Shown in pieces: positions 22,241-35,458 of a DNA stretch of 64,000 nt. The notes under the pieces were generated by a model. That model was not told the origin of the DNA. It made no database searches and was given only the letters and a program-made list of their open reading frames with translations. Origin of the DNA: Capsicum annuum (taxonomy: Eukaryota > Streptophyta > Magnoliopsida > Solanales > Solanaceae); assembly GCF_002878395.1 (NCBI RefSeq), contig NC_061112.1, positions 40,104,727-40,168,726 on the forward strand, written 5' to 3'. The translations under genes and the position numbers were made by a program. Position 1 is the first letter of the stretch, and each line of letters opens with the position of its first letter.

Positions 22241-22881
22241 CTATACACTACCCTCAGCAGTGTCAACCAAATGGGTGCCTAATCTAGGCAACTGATGAAC
22301 ATTCTGAACTAACTTTTTCTTATCATTCTTAACATGAGCAACACTACCCATAGACAATCTACTAAGGGAATTTGCCACTACATTGGCCTTTCCCAGATGA
22401 TACAAAACACTCATATCATAATCTTTTAACAATTCTAACCACCTCCTATCATGAAGATTTAACTCTCTCTACGAAAATACATACTTTAAACTTTTGTGAT
22501 CTATGAACACATCAACATGCACCCCATACATATAATGTCTCCAAATTTTTAGGGCAAACACAACAGCTATTAACTCAAGATCATGGGTAGGATAATTTTT
22601 TTCATAGGGCTTAAGCTATTTAGAGGCGTAGGCTATGACCTTACCTCTTTGCATTAACACACAACCAAACCAACTCTGTAAGTATCAAATTAAACAAAAA
22701 AACTATTTGAACCATCGGGCAACGTCAAAACTGAGGCTGAGGTAAGTCGAATCTTTAACAACTTAAAACTCTATTCACGAGAATCCGATCACTGAAATTT
22801 GACTTTTTTCTTAGTTAATCTGGACATGGGGGATGCAATAGACAAAAACCCTTTAATAAATCATCTGTAATAGTGAACCAA
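22241..22881 (-). pseudogene. T1 RNase H
   Basis: The frame 22432-22241 begins LKDYDMSVLYHLGKANVVAN and SLSRLSMGS, the end of chromovirus RNase H (A-D-A-L-S-R; here AN replaces AD, so the last Asp is changed). Upstream to 22881, [19 protein letters not shown] and HVHVDVF-like stretches are readable with stops. Confidence 0.75.
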
Positions 22882-23870
22882 TCACAAGAAACTCCTGATG
22901 TCTGACGGAAAGATGGGTTTAGGCCAGTTTCTCACTACTTTGATCTTTTGAAGGTTAACTCTAATGCTATCACTAAAAATAATATGGACAAGAAAGGATA
23001 CTGATCTTAGCCAAAATTCGCACTTACTGAATTTGAAGAACAACTGATGGGCTCTAAGAGTCTGCAATAATATTCTGAGGTGATCTGCATGATCATTTTT
23101 ATTACTGGAATAGATAAGAATATCATCTATGAAAACTATGACAAACATGTCTAAATACTGCTTGAACACTCGGTTCATCAAGTCCATGAAAGCTACTGGG
23201 GAATTTGTTAGACCAAAGGACATAAATAAGAACTCGAAGTAACCATACTGAGTTTTGAAAGCTATTTTTAGAATATCATATTTTCTGACTCTAACCTGAT
23301 GATGGTCGGATTTAAGGTCTATCTTAGAGAAATAAATGGCACCCTAAAGTTGGTCAAACAAGCCATCAATTTTGGGGAGTGGATACTTATTCTTGATTGT
23401 AACTTTGTTCAACTAAAGATAATCGATGCATATTCTAAGAGAGCTATCTTTCTTATGCACAAAAAGGACTAGAGCTTCCCATGGGGAAACACTAGGCCTA
23501 ATGAATACCTTATCTAAGATATTTCTTAACTATTCCTTTAACTCCCTAAGCTCTGTTGGATCCATTCTGTAGGGTGGAATAGATATAGATTGGGTATCTA
23601 GAAGAAGGTCTATTCTGAAGTCAATTTCCCTTTTGGGAGGGACTCCAGGAAGATCTTTAGGGAATACATCTGGGAATTCCTTTAATATTGAACTTGACTC
23701 AAGACTAGGAGTCTCAGAATTTAAGTCTTTAACTCAAACCAGATGGTAAACATACCATTTAGATATCATTTTTCTCACTCTAAGGTGTGAAATAAGATGA
23801 CCCCTAAGTGTTGAAGTACTACCCCGCTATTCAAGGACTGGTTTATTTAGAAACTAAAAATGAACAACGT
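22882..23870 (-). pseudogene. T1 reverse transcriptase
   Basis: The frame 23223-22882 has [32 protein letters not shown] (FIDD at 23122-23133) and KCEFWLRSVSFLVHIIFSD. The upstream half (23224-23870) shows the [16 protein letters not shown] linker, [19 protein letters not shown] and IDLKSDHHQVR-like text with stops. The Gln codon at 23158-23160 (CAG on minus) is still intact here, which is useful against T3. Confidence 0.85.
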
Positions 23871-23949
23871 TGTTTCTACAATAAACTAAAATGTAGCATG
23901 AGTGGAGCCAATCCATACTGAGAATGACATCAAAATTAGTTATTTCTAA

Positions 23950-24210
23950 CTCTATGAGATCTATTGAGTTGACTTTCTAGGATATTGTGCCCGAACAGTT
24001 CCTGTATACCTGTCTGGCTATAATAGAGGCACCTACTGGGGTGGACACTGAGAAGGGTTTTGCTAAAGTCTCAAGATTGACACCAAAATTAACAGTTATG
24101 TAAGGAGTTACAAAAGAAAGAGAACCTCTACCGTCTAACAAAGAATAAACATGTAAATAAAAGAATTGTAACGTACCAGTAACCATATAAAGAGAACTTT
24201 CCTGATTCTG
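23950..24210 (-). pseudogene. T1 protease
   Basis: The frame 24186-23977 reads MVTGTLQFFYLHVYSLLDGR then GSLSFVTPYI and VSTPVGASIIARQVYRNCSG, the chromovirus aspartic protease. The active-site loop LLDPGATLSF of the family reads LLDGRGSLSF: Asp kept, loop altered. Confidence 0.83.
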
Positions 24211-24329
24211 TCAGGACTGAAGTACATACAATTAATTTGGGCACTGACCACTGATGGCACTAGAAGTGGAACCCTGCTGAGTTGGGCGACCAGATGGAAC
24301 TAGGGACGACTAGACTAACCCTGCTAACC

Positions 24330-25431
24330 ACTTTGTGGGTAATCTATGACCCTATGTCCTGGCTTTCCATACCCAAATCATGCATCACTACTAGCTCTAC
24401 ACATACCCTGATGGTTTCTAATGCATTTTTGGCAAAGAGAATTTGTGTGATCACTGTTCATGCTTCCTTTGGGCTTAGGGCCTAGCGCCCTATCCTGATT
24501 ATCATGTATGAACTTTGGTGCTGGCGTACTAGATGAACATAGAGTTGGGAATGAAGATTTCTGATATAATTAAAGATGTTTACCACCCTACGACCTCGGC
24601 TGAGCAAAACTAAAGCTACCTGTTCTGGCTTTTTTATCCTCTCTCTCTTTTCTTAAACTTTTATTCCTCAATCTTTTGAGCATGGACCATCAACCTAGAC
24701 AAGTCCATCTTAACTTTTATTCCTTAATCTATTAAGCATGGAACATACCTAGACAAGTCCATCTTTTTAATCAACAGCACAATCCTACACTTCTTAACCA
24801 CGTTATCAGCTACACCAGAGACAAGCTTACCCATCCTAGACCTGTCATCAGACACCACATTAGGAGCATACCTAGCAACCTAAGTAAACTTAAGATAATA
24901 CTCCTTCACACTCATGTTTTGCTGCCTCAAATTAATAAACTCCTTCACCTTAGCTTACCTTAACTCCAAGGCAAATAACCTATCTAAAAAATTTACCGCA
25001 AACTCTTCCCATTTAATAGGACCTGCATCTGCCCCTCTATCTCCCTTCTACTGCCTATACTAGGTGTGAGAAATATCCTGAAACTAGTAAGCACCCATTT
25101 CTGCATTCTAACTAGAAGTCACACCCATAATATCAGTTACATTTGGAACCATGTCAAGAAACTCCTATGGATCCTCATTAGAATTAGATCCTAAAAATAG
25201 ATGAAGGTTCATTCAGGTAAAGTCCTAAATCCTAGCTACGGTAGTATTAGCCACTATAATGGCTGGAATGGTAGCCGGCTTATTATTCTAGGCTACCACT
25301 TAGTGAGCTAAAGTAGTGAAGTCACCTCTGAATTTGGCATGAGAGACATGCTCATTCAGTGGATCCTTCTAAATAGGCGGATGTGCGGGCTGATTCCTAT
25401 TTCTTCTTCTATTATTCTTTCGGGAAGGAAT
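24330..25431 (-). pseudogene. T1 gag
   Basis: The expected start codon reads ATT (25431-25429) in a context matching the ATG of T2 and T3 gag (then PSRKNNRRRN). Capsid text follows with many stops: NEHVSHAKFRGDFTTLAH, EFLDMV, NFLDRLFALELR, KEFINLRQQNMSVKEYYLKF, RYAPNVVSDDRSRMG. The zinc knuckle near 24360-24410 reads FGYGKPGHRVIDY: His kept, cysteines turned to Tyr. Confidence 0.8.
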
Positions 25432-25638
25432 ATTCTATAAATAGAAAGAAGATTGAATTAGAAAGAGAGTTTAAGTTGAGCTCATGCTTACTCATACAAT
25501 ATGAATACTAAGAAAAAGGGAAACCTTTTCAAAAACATCTTGTAGCCTCTTGAACATAAGTGTAGGGAACTTCACACCCATGCATAATACTCTACTCAAC
25601 GTGGGTTTCAGACTCTCTAGGATATTTTGAAACCTTAG

Positions 25639-25650
25639 GCTGTGATACCA
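25639..25650 (-). other. T1 primer binding site
   Basis: Minus strand TGGTATCACAGC, one change from TGGTATCAGAGC, the complement of the initiator Met tRNA 3' end. It lies four bases inside the 5' LTR. The track-like frame 25492-25770 across it is not a gene. Confidence 0.88.
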
Positions 25651-25654
25651 ATTT

Positions 25655-27924
25655 TGTAATGCCATGAGAGTACACCATGGATGCCAAACGGTACTTACAT
25701 CCCTGATGGACCACAAGCTAACCCATGAGTGGGTACCTACTGTGAGCACTAAATAAAATAAAAAGGACATGTGTAGAACTTAAATGAAAAATTATATAAG
25801 GTTTTAACAAGTAAAAAATCAATAATGTATCATAGTTTTAAAATGTCTGAAAAATACTATCAATAGTAATAAAACAACTGATAATAATGATGAAAAACTG
25901 ACTATCTGTCTGTACTAGTCTGAAAGCCTCTAAACTAACTGAATGTGGAGTTGATGGGATAAATCTCCAACTAACTCCGACTGACTAAATAACTGAATTG
26001 TTGACATAATTGCATATAAGATAACCCATCCTCAAAGGATAAGGACTAGCCATTATTGTTGCGGCTGAAGGACTTCAAGTTCTAGGTACGGTTAGGAGCT
26101 TGAGCATTCGAACCTATGATATGAGACATCATAGCATAAAAAACCAGTATGTTGTCAGTACTTTGAATGTACCGATATGCTAAATAAGGTTAGGCTGATA
26201 TGCATGGCTCATATGTATGAATAAATAACTAACTGAATAAATAGCATAAAATAACTAATGTATAGTATGAGAGGAAACTGTAAAAATTTAAGAATGCTTG
26301 ACCAGGCATATGACATGCTACGGGGATAGTCTATAAATCAAAATGCTGAAATATTAATACTAAACGACTAATAATTGTATGCCATGGTAAAACAAGCCTG
26401 AAAACGAAACTCTGAACTGAATACTGGCTGAGACTAAGGGAACTATTATCTAACCGACATACCCCAATATAAATCAATTGGGGTCCAACCTGTAACCCCA
26501 GTTGGAAGGGTGTTAGACCGTTCCACTGGTACTAACACTGGCTATGTGGATCCGTTGAAGTAAAGTTCAAAAGGACTAAAGATTCACCCTCTACTGGCAG
26601 GTGCTCTAGTGAGAACTGGCAGGTCAACATCTCTAACCTACGCTGGCTATGTAGTTCTGGAACACAGGGACTACTAATAAAGGTCACAACCTCAACTAGT
26701 AGGTGAGCCCCCTTCCCTAGGTTCGCTCGGTGCTAAATCCTACTTCCAAATAAACTTACTCTAAATACTGAACTGATCAAAACATGACTGATAGGATAAC
26801 TGGTTAAACTAATAATACTCAATATGTCTAAAAACCATTCTAAAAGTACTAAGAGTAAGAAAACAACTAAATTTTTTGTATTTATAACCCCCGGGACTCA
26901 ATAACATCAACAGTAAAGTCATACCAAAACTTTAACAGCATAATAAGTAGTCATTTTTCAAAATACATCTCTTAGGCATTTCATCAAACACTTGAAATTC
27001 ATGAACTTAGGCATGGGAATGATTGAAACATGTGTTAATAACATAATCATAACACTAAAACCATACATTAGAGAATTTAACATATAAATTCATGTTTCAA
27101 ATGTGAAAAGGCTATTTTCCAACTAAAAACACTTGTAAACATCATGCATAATCGAAATTCCTTAAAGTTTCATGAAATTAACTCATTGTAAAAATGTGAA
27201 TTCATGATTTAGAACACAAAAATAGGTACTTGGAATCCATGAGTGAAAAGAGCCCATGGATGAACATTTAACATACCTTAATTGAAGAATTCATGAAGGT
27301 TTTTGGTGGTTTTCTTGAAACATGAGCTTGAATCTTAAAGGTGCTAGGGTATGTTGTTGAAAGAAAACTACTTTCTTGGAGAGATATTATGAATAATGGG
27401 GTATATAACTCCCCTTTGAGGTTTCAATTTTGTGTTTTGGATGGATTTAGATGAGGGAAAATGACAAGACTACCATTGGGAAATTAAAATTCATAACTGG
27501 AACTCTGATTAGGCCTTCCCCACGACATGTCAAGGTTGTCATCATAATTCTACCATAATGCGTGCAATCGCGATACTTGCTAGAATCTGAAAATTGTCAT
27601 TTTGAAATTCACCACAACGCGGTGATATGACCACCGTTATAGCCACCACGACGCACCACAATCGCGGTAAGATGCTCTTTTGGAAATCCAAACATGGTCC
27701 AACCCTCGTCGGAAGAATCCAAAATAAACACGAGACATGCTAATTACACCCTTGAACATGAATTAACTTAAAAATTCATATCTTGAGGTTGGGAAGGTCA
27801 CTTTAAAAATCAATGAAGTTAAGAGTCCAAAAATGAAACTAAGTCTCCAATAATTTTCAGGTTCTAAGCCTTTTGTATATGTACTATGAGTTGAATTAAG
27901 CTAAGACAATTATGGGGTATTACA
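25655..27924 (-). repeat. T1 5' LTR
   Basis: 2,270 bp, TGTAATGCC ... ATTACA. It matches the 3' LTR (18308-20591) throughout with many substitutions. The motif array is at 27517-27670, with inverted-repeat segments at 26461-26503. Confidence 0.92.
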
Positions 27925-27929
27925 TTAAG

Positions 27930-29917
27930 GAAACCACTGTCGTTTTTCTTTCTTTCTTTTTGTCCACGTCTTTAGGGATTTCGTACACTATAAACTTTAT
28001 CACCACCCACCCATCATTTACTTTTATTATACTGATGGTCTCCTTTTCATTATTTGGAAATGGGTTGGTGGTAATATTTAGTGGCATTGTTTGAAATGAA
28101 ATCACCTTATGATCAATCAAATCATAAATTTTGTGCTTCAAATTAATATAGTCCTTAGTCGTGTTTCCATCACCCTCTAAATGATATGCATAGTGTTTAT
28201 CAACATGAATGAATCAAAAATTAGTATTAGAGGGATTTAGTGGGATAAATTTGATGAAATCTGCTTTCTTTAACCTTTTGGAATAATGATTTTTAGTTTT
28301 ATCCAAAGCAATAAAACTCTTGGTTACTTTTATTTCATTATTTGGGTGAGGAAGATTATGGTAATTCTGGTTGGTATGGGGAGGGACTTGATGGTAATTC
28401 TTATTAACTGGGGCTTTTTTGTAGGCTTAGAAATTAGGGATTGGAGCTTGGTATGTGGGCTGATAATTTGGTAACAGAAATGGGAAATTCTATTGATTGG
28501 TGGAGAAATTTAGTTGTGGAGCTTGGGGACTGGGATAGATATAAAACACAGGTTGAGAATTTTGTGGAGTTGAAGGGTATATATACGGTGATAAAATTTT
28601 CCCAAAATTGGACCCAAAGGATTTCTTTGACTTTGGGTTTGGACTAGAGGATACAAAAGACACATATTTTGTCTTTTTCTTTGGGAGTCCTAAAAATCCA
28701 AGTTGTGAAGAGGTTTTGATGATTTTTCCTATCTTAAGTCCTTTCTCAACTGTTTCACCGATCTTAACTAGATCCGTGAAGGTAGCATGAACCGCCGATA
28801 TTATCTTACCATAAAACTTCCTCTCCTGATCTTGGGTTAATACAATAACTATTTCTTCTTCTATCATAGGAGATCGCACCTTTGCTTCTTATTTCTGCCA
28901 ATGATAGGCATATTCACAAAAAAATTCATTGGAATTTTTCTTGATACAGTTCAAAGAATATGGATCAAGAACTATCTTTAAATTATAGGCAAATCTAACA
29001 AAATCCCTAGCTAAAGCACTCTATTCATGCCCCCTTTTTGGCTCTTACAAATCAAACCATTCTAACGCTTCTCCACTTAGGTTCGACTGAAAAGCCTTAT
29101 TAGCAATGCTTTATTTCTATCGGTGCCTACCATTTGGACATAATATCCTCTTAAGTGGGCAGTATGGTTTCTACTAGCATTGAATGTTTTAAACTTAGGA
29201 ACTTTATATACTTTGGAAAAATTCAAATCGTGGTGGATGCAAAGGTCATCATTACTAAACCCCGTTGCATTGGGAAAACTATACACTTTCTCCATCTTGT
29301 CAATATCCTTCTTTATCAACAGTATCTCCCTAGAATATTCATCTTCAAGAGCCTTACACTTTTTTTCCACCTCCTTATAGTGGTCAATTCCTAGGTTTTA
29401 GGAAATGTATGGTAAGATATAGGTATTATAGTCGCATGGAGAGTAGCAGGAAGCATATTATGAGTTAATAAAGAATTCTAGCCAGTATGAGTAGGGTTTC
29501 GGAAGGTGGGAACTGGATTTCAGGGAGCATTATCATTAGGATTAAAAGTACGGCGAATATTTTTAGAGTAAAGAAATTTGGGGAGGTATTTTGGTAATTT
29601 AGAGTGAAGTTTTAAGGATGGTAAGCATTTGGATTATTGTCGCGGTTGGTATTATAGGTAGTAGGAGTATGGGTTTGGCATGATATATTGATGGGATTGA
29701 CAGGAGGTGCAGGCATGGAAGAAGAGGATATGTCATTTGGCTGGTTTCCATCGTTACAAGAGCTAAGAGGAGGGAATCGGAGTGGAAGATCATGGTTATT
29801 CAAGACTGGCATATTTATGAAAATGGCCATATCAGACATATCTTTTGCTTGTTGTACTTCTTCTTGAATCTCCACCATTCTCCTAGTTAGTCTGGCGATT
29901 ATATCACCTTGTGTCAT
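27930..29917 (-). pseudogene. Tat gag
   Basis: Minus strand from MTQGDIIARLTRRMVEIQEE (29917). It continues with DDLCIHHDLNFSKVYKVPKF, then YYVQMVGTDRNKALLIRLF (29370-29077), then FYGKIISAVHATFTDLVKIG (28879-28490). The spacer has LNFSTNQ/Pro-rich text. A C-terminal zinc region near 28200-28140 runs into LKHKIYDLIDHKVISFQ. The zinc region reads HYAYH ... KDY, so cysteines are replaced by Tyr. Gag is cut at its C-terminal end by T1. Plus-strand frames here are shadows. Confidence 0.82.
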
Positions 29918-30834
29918 TATTACACCATCCCTTACACTAATTTTGGTAAGAGCAGTTTCATCGCTACGACCAGTTATTCTTTCCTCTTCAGTAACTAAGC
30001 GATGATCAAGGGAGGGATTTTTATTTGACTTAGATCTAGTAAGTATTAATGATCAACCAGCTTTTACTCAACACAGATCAATTTCTACTTATTTAATTAC
30101 CTGATAAAGTAAAAAAACTCCACAAACAAACATGTTGGATCCTATTAGGGGTAAATAATGAAAGATATCCAACATAAAGTAAACATGTAAAGTTAATTTC
30201 ATCTAAAGTAAATTGAACCACGGGTGGGTAGTTCAATTTACCTTCAATTCAAACAACGTACGTAAGACCATAAAATAGTTATATCACATAAATCAGTTAT
30301 GTCACACAATAATAGGATAATAAATGTGTCTTAATTGCGTGACCCTCTTAAGCAAAGGGTTGGTCTAGAAAATTTGAAGAAAGTATAGTCCTTTTAAAAC
30401 TAATCCATTATCCCCCAAAATATCCACAGATATGTAAAAAAGGCATAAAATCCTACAAAGTAGCACAAAAGTGATACAATATTTAGGGAAAGGAAAAATA
30501 ACATGAGAAAAAGAACAAGGTCCCATCCAGGAGATTAAAATAGAAAATACTAGTGTCCAGATGCTCCTTCGTCGACCTCCACCCTCTTATCTTTGTCTTC
30601 TCTTACCATATACAATATCTTTGGTGCCCTATATGTGTCCTAACAATATCTTTATCTTCTTCACTCATATGGGTCCACTAAACTTTAAGGCAGTCAGAGG
30701 GTTTGGTAACTATTTTGAGTCTTCTGCAAGGGACCGATTGAGCCATTCCTACATAGAAATAAATAAAGTAAGCCTTCACCCCATTTAAAAGGATAATGGA
30801 TTAGTTTGATTAACATATACTCCACCAACATATA
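29918..30834 (-). other. Tat 5' leader, first part
   Basis: Untranslated leader between gag and the primer site, no gene. The plus frame 30561-30788 has no family match and I do not support it. It is interrupted at 30834 by solo LTR C, and the duplicated target ATATA is at 30830-30834. Confidence 0.6.
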
Positions 30835-32981
30835 TGTAACGCCTCAGAAGTACACCCTGGACGTCACACAGTGATCAAGACTACAAAAAGTCCACCCTTC
30901 AAGCCTACTTAACTTGGAACTCATGAGAAGAGTAAACTAGCATATAAAATTTGAAGATAGTTGTATTAATCTTAACTGAAAACACTTTTGAGTCTAAAAA
31001 ACAAAACAGTCAGACAAGCCTCTACTACTAATAAGAGAACCACTAGAATAAACCCCAGTTGACCCAAACTTAACAAAAGACAAATAACTAAAATGCTTCA
31101 AAAATATCAAAGTCTAATAAATTGGGTCCTCAAACTATGAGGACTCACCAAAAGTCAAGATATAGGTGTTGATGCCTGTAGTCAACCATGCTTCTGAAAT
31201 TGAGCACTAGAACCTACATTATAAAAGAATGTAGTAGATAGACATATATGTGGGTCAGTACCTCTAGAATGTACTGAGTATGTGGGGATAAATGCATAAG
31301 TAAAACAATACTTAATATACTCATATACTTTGAAATAATGCATGCTAAGTGCAAATGACTCACATTGATCTTGGATAAAACGAAAACTGCAAAAATCATA
31401 AACATGAGTAACAAAGAATAAGTACAAACTTTGTGAGACATAACTCTTAGTTTTAAAGTCTTTACTTTTATTCTTTTTTGGGGAGGTTCTTCTTACCGAC
31501 ATAAACCATGTGAGCTATCATGCAGTCCAACATCTTACCCACGTTGGGGAGGCTGTTCTCCCTTGCTATCAAAATAGAACCTTAATCTTAGTGATCACTA
31601 TACTTAACCCATATTGGGAATTTAAACTATGGTGGCATGTAGTTCTGGGAAAAGTGACCTATGATTCATACCCAACTTGGTGTTAAATACTATTCCCATA
31701 TTACTTATATACTTATACTTTAGAAATCCACCTTAAAATAATATAAGGGTTAGTTTACTAGAAACTAATTATGCTTTTCTTTGATTCAAACCATAATTAA
31801 GGTAAACAAATGTGGATTTCAAGTCTTGTCATTGAATCAAAAGATCAACCTTTCTTGTAACTTAGTACTTAAACATAAGCGTTAAATCTTATACTTCCTT
31901 TCATATAATTTATAATACGATATCATGCTTGAAACTCAATTTGAACTCTTTAATCAACTTTTAAAAACAAACTCATGGTAGTTATAATCATAATAGAGAA
32001 TTCTTCAAGACAAAACACAAATATATGATAACAAGAATGCACTTTACTTCTTCAATCACATAGTAATTCCGTAAACTCAAAATAAAATAATGTGGGCATG
32101 AACCCTAGTTGCAAATCATATAACTTATGTTTTTAAACAAATTTTGGGCCAAAGAAAGGAAGAATGTCCTTGTTCATAAACCTCACATACCTTAATTGGA
32201 TAAATCCTTGAAAAGAACATTGAATTTGGAACTTAGCTCCTTGATTCTTGAGAGAAGACACTTGGATTTTGTTCTTGCGGATAGGGAAAGGGTTTTTGAA
32301 TCGTGAATTAAATGCTTATAGTTAAGGGAGTAGAATTTATGTGTTTAAAACCACCTTAATTCATTTAGGAGTGATTAGGGATGGTTTAGGGTGTGAAAAG
32401 ACTTTAACATCCTTGATTTAAGTCAAACGGAGAAACTTTTTGGCATAATGCTTTTGTGTGCGGCGCATGCCAATCGCATACCTTGGGTTGTGCAGCGCAT
32501 GCAAATTGCATACCTTAGGTTTTGAGGTGCATGAAAATCACACACTTTAGATTTTGCGGTGTATTCCAATCGCACACCTCATCCAATGGCCATTTGCAAT
32601 TGTCATGCGATGCACAATCTTTGCATGGTCATAACTTTTTGCTAGGGTATCGAATTAAGGAGAAATTGTTATTGTTGGAAATCTAATTTAATTATCTATA
32701 ATTTGGTGGGCCTTGAGAGGTAAAATTCCACATATGAAAGAAGTTATGCACATTCAAAGCTGACCCTTATGGAATCAAATATAAAATTTTGGCTGAATCA
32801 AAGGCTCTTAGCTCAACTTTGCTCTAAGTGATTCCTATGAACATTTTCGCCCCTCATAAGCACTCTTCTCACTAGGCTAATGATAAGGACACATGTATTC
32901 AAATGTAAACCATGGGATTAGAGTTTAATCACGTAGAGGAAACGGTTCAATTTCTATCTTAAGAAAATACGGGGTGTTACA
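30835..32981 (-). repeat. C: solo LTR, 2,147 bp
   Basis: Starts TGTAACGCC and ends GGGGTGTTACA, with flanking 5-mers ATATA (30830-30834) and ACATA (32982-32986), one transition apart. No gag or pol and no second LTR, so the interior was probably lost by LTR-LTR recombination. Orientation minus by comparison with T1. It contains the motif array 32461-32580 and the GTCTTTTCACACC-like block (minus, about 32395-32407). Minus frames 31182-31502 are not supported as genes. Confidence 0.82.
32461..32588 (-). promoter_or_regulatory. C LTR motif array, four 32-bp units
   Basis: GCAT/GTAT cores lie at exactly 32-bp steps (32465, 32497, 32529, 32561). Each is followed about 10 bp later by a second GCAT/CACA-like core and CATACCTT or CACACCTC. 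The first unit begins CGGCGCATGCCAATCGCATA. Confidence 0.75.
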
Positions 32982-32986
32982 ACATA

Positions 32987-33442
32987 AGTATGATTCATTT
33001 ATGATTGACTTGTGTTCAATAGATAAAGGATATGTTTTCTAATAGACGATGGACCCAATACCCCCCTCAGGTGTTGGATCATCCTAGGCTCATGCCTAAA
33101 AAGAGAATTTTGGTTTTGCTCGATCCTAGGTGTCTAAAGTAGGCTTGGACTAGGTTCCCAAGTGGAAAACTTGTGTTTGGAAGTACAACTAGCCATAAGA
33201 CGCCTAACATACCAATAGATTGTCGTATACCAACACTTCATATGGAATTGATAAATAAGGGCTGCAATAACCGTAAAATCCCAAACAATTTATATATTTC
33301 GAATGTCGAAGAATGCCATAAAATGCAATCGTTTAAATTTTTCAAAAATTTAAACACATAAGCAAACAAACAGTTTAAATTTTACAAACCCGAATATTTA
33401 ATCAAAGAAGTTTGTTCAAATATTTGGTTAGAACCTAGTTAA
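32987..33442 (-). other. Tat 5' leader, second part
   Basis: Continuation of the untranslated leader up to the primer site. No gene seen. The plus frame 33173-33361 is unsupported. Confidence 0.55.
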
Positions 33443-33460
33443 ATCCCCAATAGAGTCATC
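33443..33460 (-). other. Tat primer binding site
   Basis: Minus strand TGATGACTCTATTGGGGA, close to the TGGCGACTCTGCTGGGGA site common in plant Tat-type elements. It is diverged at three positions. It sits next to the inner end of the LTR at about 33464. Confidence 0.65.
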
Positions 33461-35370
33461 ATTTCTGTTTTATCCTTTTTGTATTTTCATCTAAAAGAAA
33501 GTGGTTTCGATTTTTTAAAACTATTTGAAAGAAACTTCAAGAAAATTTCCAACTAATTTTAAGCAAATTACAGCGTTACCACTTGATTTTTATAGAAAAT
33601 ATCCAGAAAACTTAGAGTAAGTTCAAATTGTAATTATTTTTGGATTTAAGAGGAAAATAATAATTTTTTGCCCTCATGGAAAAAGAAGAAGATTATACAA
33701 TTATTTTCTTATTATTATGTTAATTATTATAAAAAAATAAAGTCATTTTCATATAAATAAAACCTTTCAGAAAGAGTTGTTAAGAAAGCATTAAATTATA
33801 AGTACATTACTAATTTCAGAAAGTTAATTTCCAAAACAACTTAATTTCTTAAGTTTGAAGAAAATTATTTCAATCTAAATAACTATTAGTCATGTGGACT
33901 TGTTTTAAGGAGAAAAAAATATGAAGGCACGATTTAATCTATTTTAAACAAGATGCATTAGGTGAGAAAAGTTATAGATTAAGTAGAAAAGTCAAGATAA
34001 AATAAAATGACAACAACATAGGGAACCACCAGATTAATTAAGTATAGTTAAGATTAATATAAGTAAACAAGAATAAATTATAAATTACAAGAGAATAAAA
34101 GATAAAGAGTAGGAGTTGGGCCCTTTTTGGCCCATCAATAGCCTATCTAGTTTTTGGGCTTTCAATTTTATATTTCAGTCTACTTTTCTCCATGCATATC
34201 AGTTGTATATCACAGCTAATTTTCTTAAATTTTTCTGTGTATACACTCTATATCAATGTATAAATATCCGTACACTCATATGAAGCTCCATTGTGCATCA
34301 TATATTTGTGTATACCAGCCACCTTCGACCTGAAAGACCTATATATCTATCATGTACAATGTATACCAACAGATATTTCTTCATTCGTCCCTTTGATGAC
34401 TTTTGGGACTTGATCCCGGATAGATATAATAATATGGAGTTCAGTCGAATTCGAATGACTTCTCATGCATCAAATAAAAGATAAGAATATTTATATTGAA
34501 ACATATACTTGATGAATATGAATTAATCAAAAGAAATTCTAAGCATGAAAAACTTGAACTTCTTTCATTATGAACCAAACAAAACACGTATTTATATTTG
34601 TTCCAAACCAATGAAAAGTGAGAGAAATAGTAAACAATAGTAATGCTAGTTTCCCAATCCAAAGTGAGAAGAAAAGAAAGATACTCAACTACTAATCTTG
34701 CTTAAGAAAAAATAGTAAATAGGATATAAGAAGAAAGAACATACACATAAAAATAATGCTAGTTAATCAAAACTATGCTTGATTTTGACCATTTAATAGT
34801 CTGAAACTTACAAATTCATAAAATACTTAGACATGACATACAAAAAATGTAGCTATCATAATGACCGATTTAAAATAATTCATTGAGGAACGAGAAGTGA
34901 AAATATGATAGATTATCCACATCCATAACAATCCAATAATGAATAATTAGAAAACCATTATTGAAACACTTCATTAGAATACTTTTACAGCTTCAAACTT
35001 TAATAGCCATACATCGATAGTCAATCAATATTCAGAAAACACCACTCCTAATATAATCATCATATTGAGATTCATATTTTCTTCACAAGCGAAGAAATAA
35101 ATACAAAAGGGATGAAGTTTTCAACTTTTGGAGAGCAGCAAACTAGGACTACGGGCCTTGACGGCGAAAGCTTCCACCAGAACTTGATACATTTTAACTT
35201 TATCCCATCAAAGTTTGAATTCTGACTCGTTGCATTCTAAGATTTTTGTAGAAATTAATTTTTCAAGTGTATCTCTTCTCGAATTCTTTGATTATGTGGG
35301 ATTAGAGGAATGCTCCTTTCGAATCCCTAATTTTTCTTTAAAGAATTTCTCTATTTTTTTACATAGGTGG

Positions 35371-35380
35371 GTATATAAAG
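35371..35380 (-). promoter_or_regulatory. TATA box of Tat 5' LTR
   Basis: Minus strand CTTTATATAC followed by CCACC, between a GTT-rich upstream tract and a leader. A canonical plant TATA context, but the start site is inferred. Confidence 0.55.
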
Positions 35381-35458
35381 CGAAGGGGGAATATAGGGGT
35401 AAAAAGGAAAAATGAGTTTCAAACTTGGGATAAGGTTTGAGCCAAAATTGTACGGAAT

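Larger units (their letters stand above)
18308..27924 (-). mobile_element. T1: chromovirus (Del/Tekay-type) LTR retrotransposon, both LTRs
   Basis: 9,617 bp. It starts TGTAACACC (18308) and ends ATTACA (27924). The 5-bp target duplication TTAAG is perfect (18303-18307 and 27925-27929) and interrupts the Tat gag-pol. On the minus strand: 5' LTR 27924-25655, primer site 25650-25639, gag, protease, RT, RNase H, integrase, chromodomain, purine tract 20605-20592, 3' LTR 20591-18308. The LTR size (2.27-2.28 kb), initiator-Met primer site and C-terminal chromodomain fit Del/Tekay. Confidence 0.93.

Noticed and set aside
25492..25770. Minus-strand 92-codon frame
   Set aside because: Spans the primer binding site and LTR edge of T1, where no protein is expected; gag starts below it.
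28286..29394. Several plus-strand frames
   Set aside because: Shadows of the minus-strand Tat gag, whose motifs are clear.
31182..31502. Minus frames with hydrophobic text in solo LTR C
   Set aside because: Inside a solo LTR bounded by target duplications; no family match and no counterpart in related LTRs.
32461..32588. Regular 32-bp repeats resembling a CRISPR array
   Set aside because: Four degenerate units without unique spacers, inside a plant LTR; this is a eukaryotic tandem array, not CRISPR.
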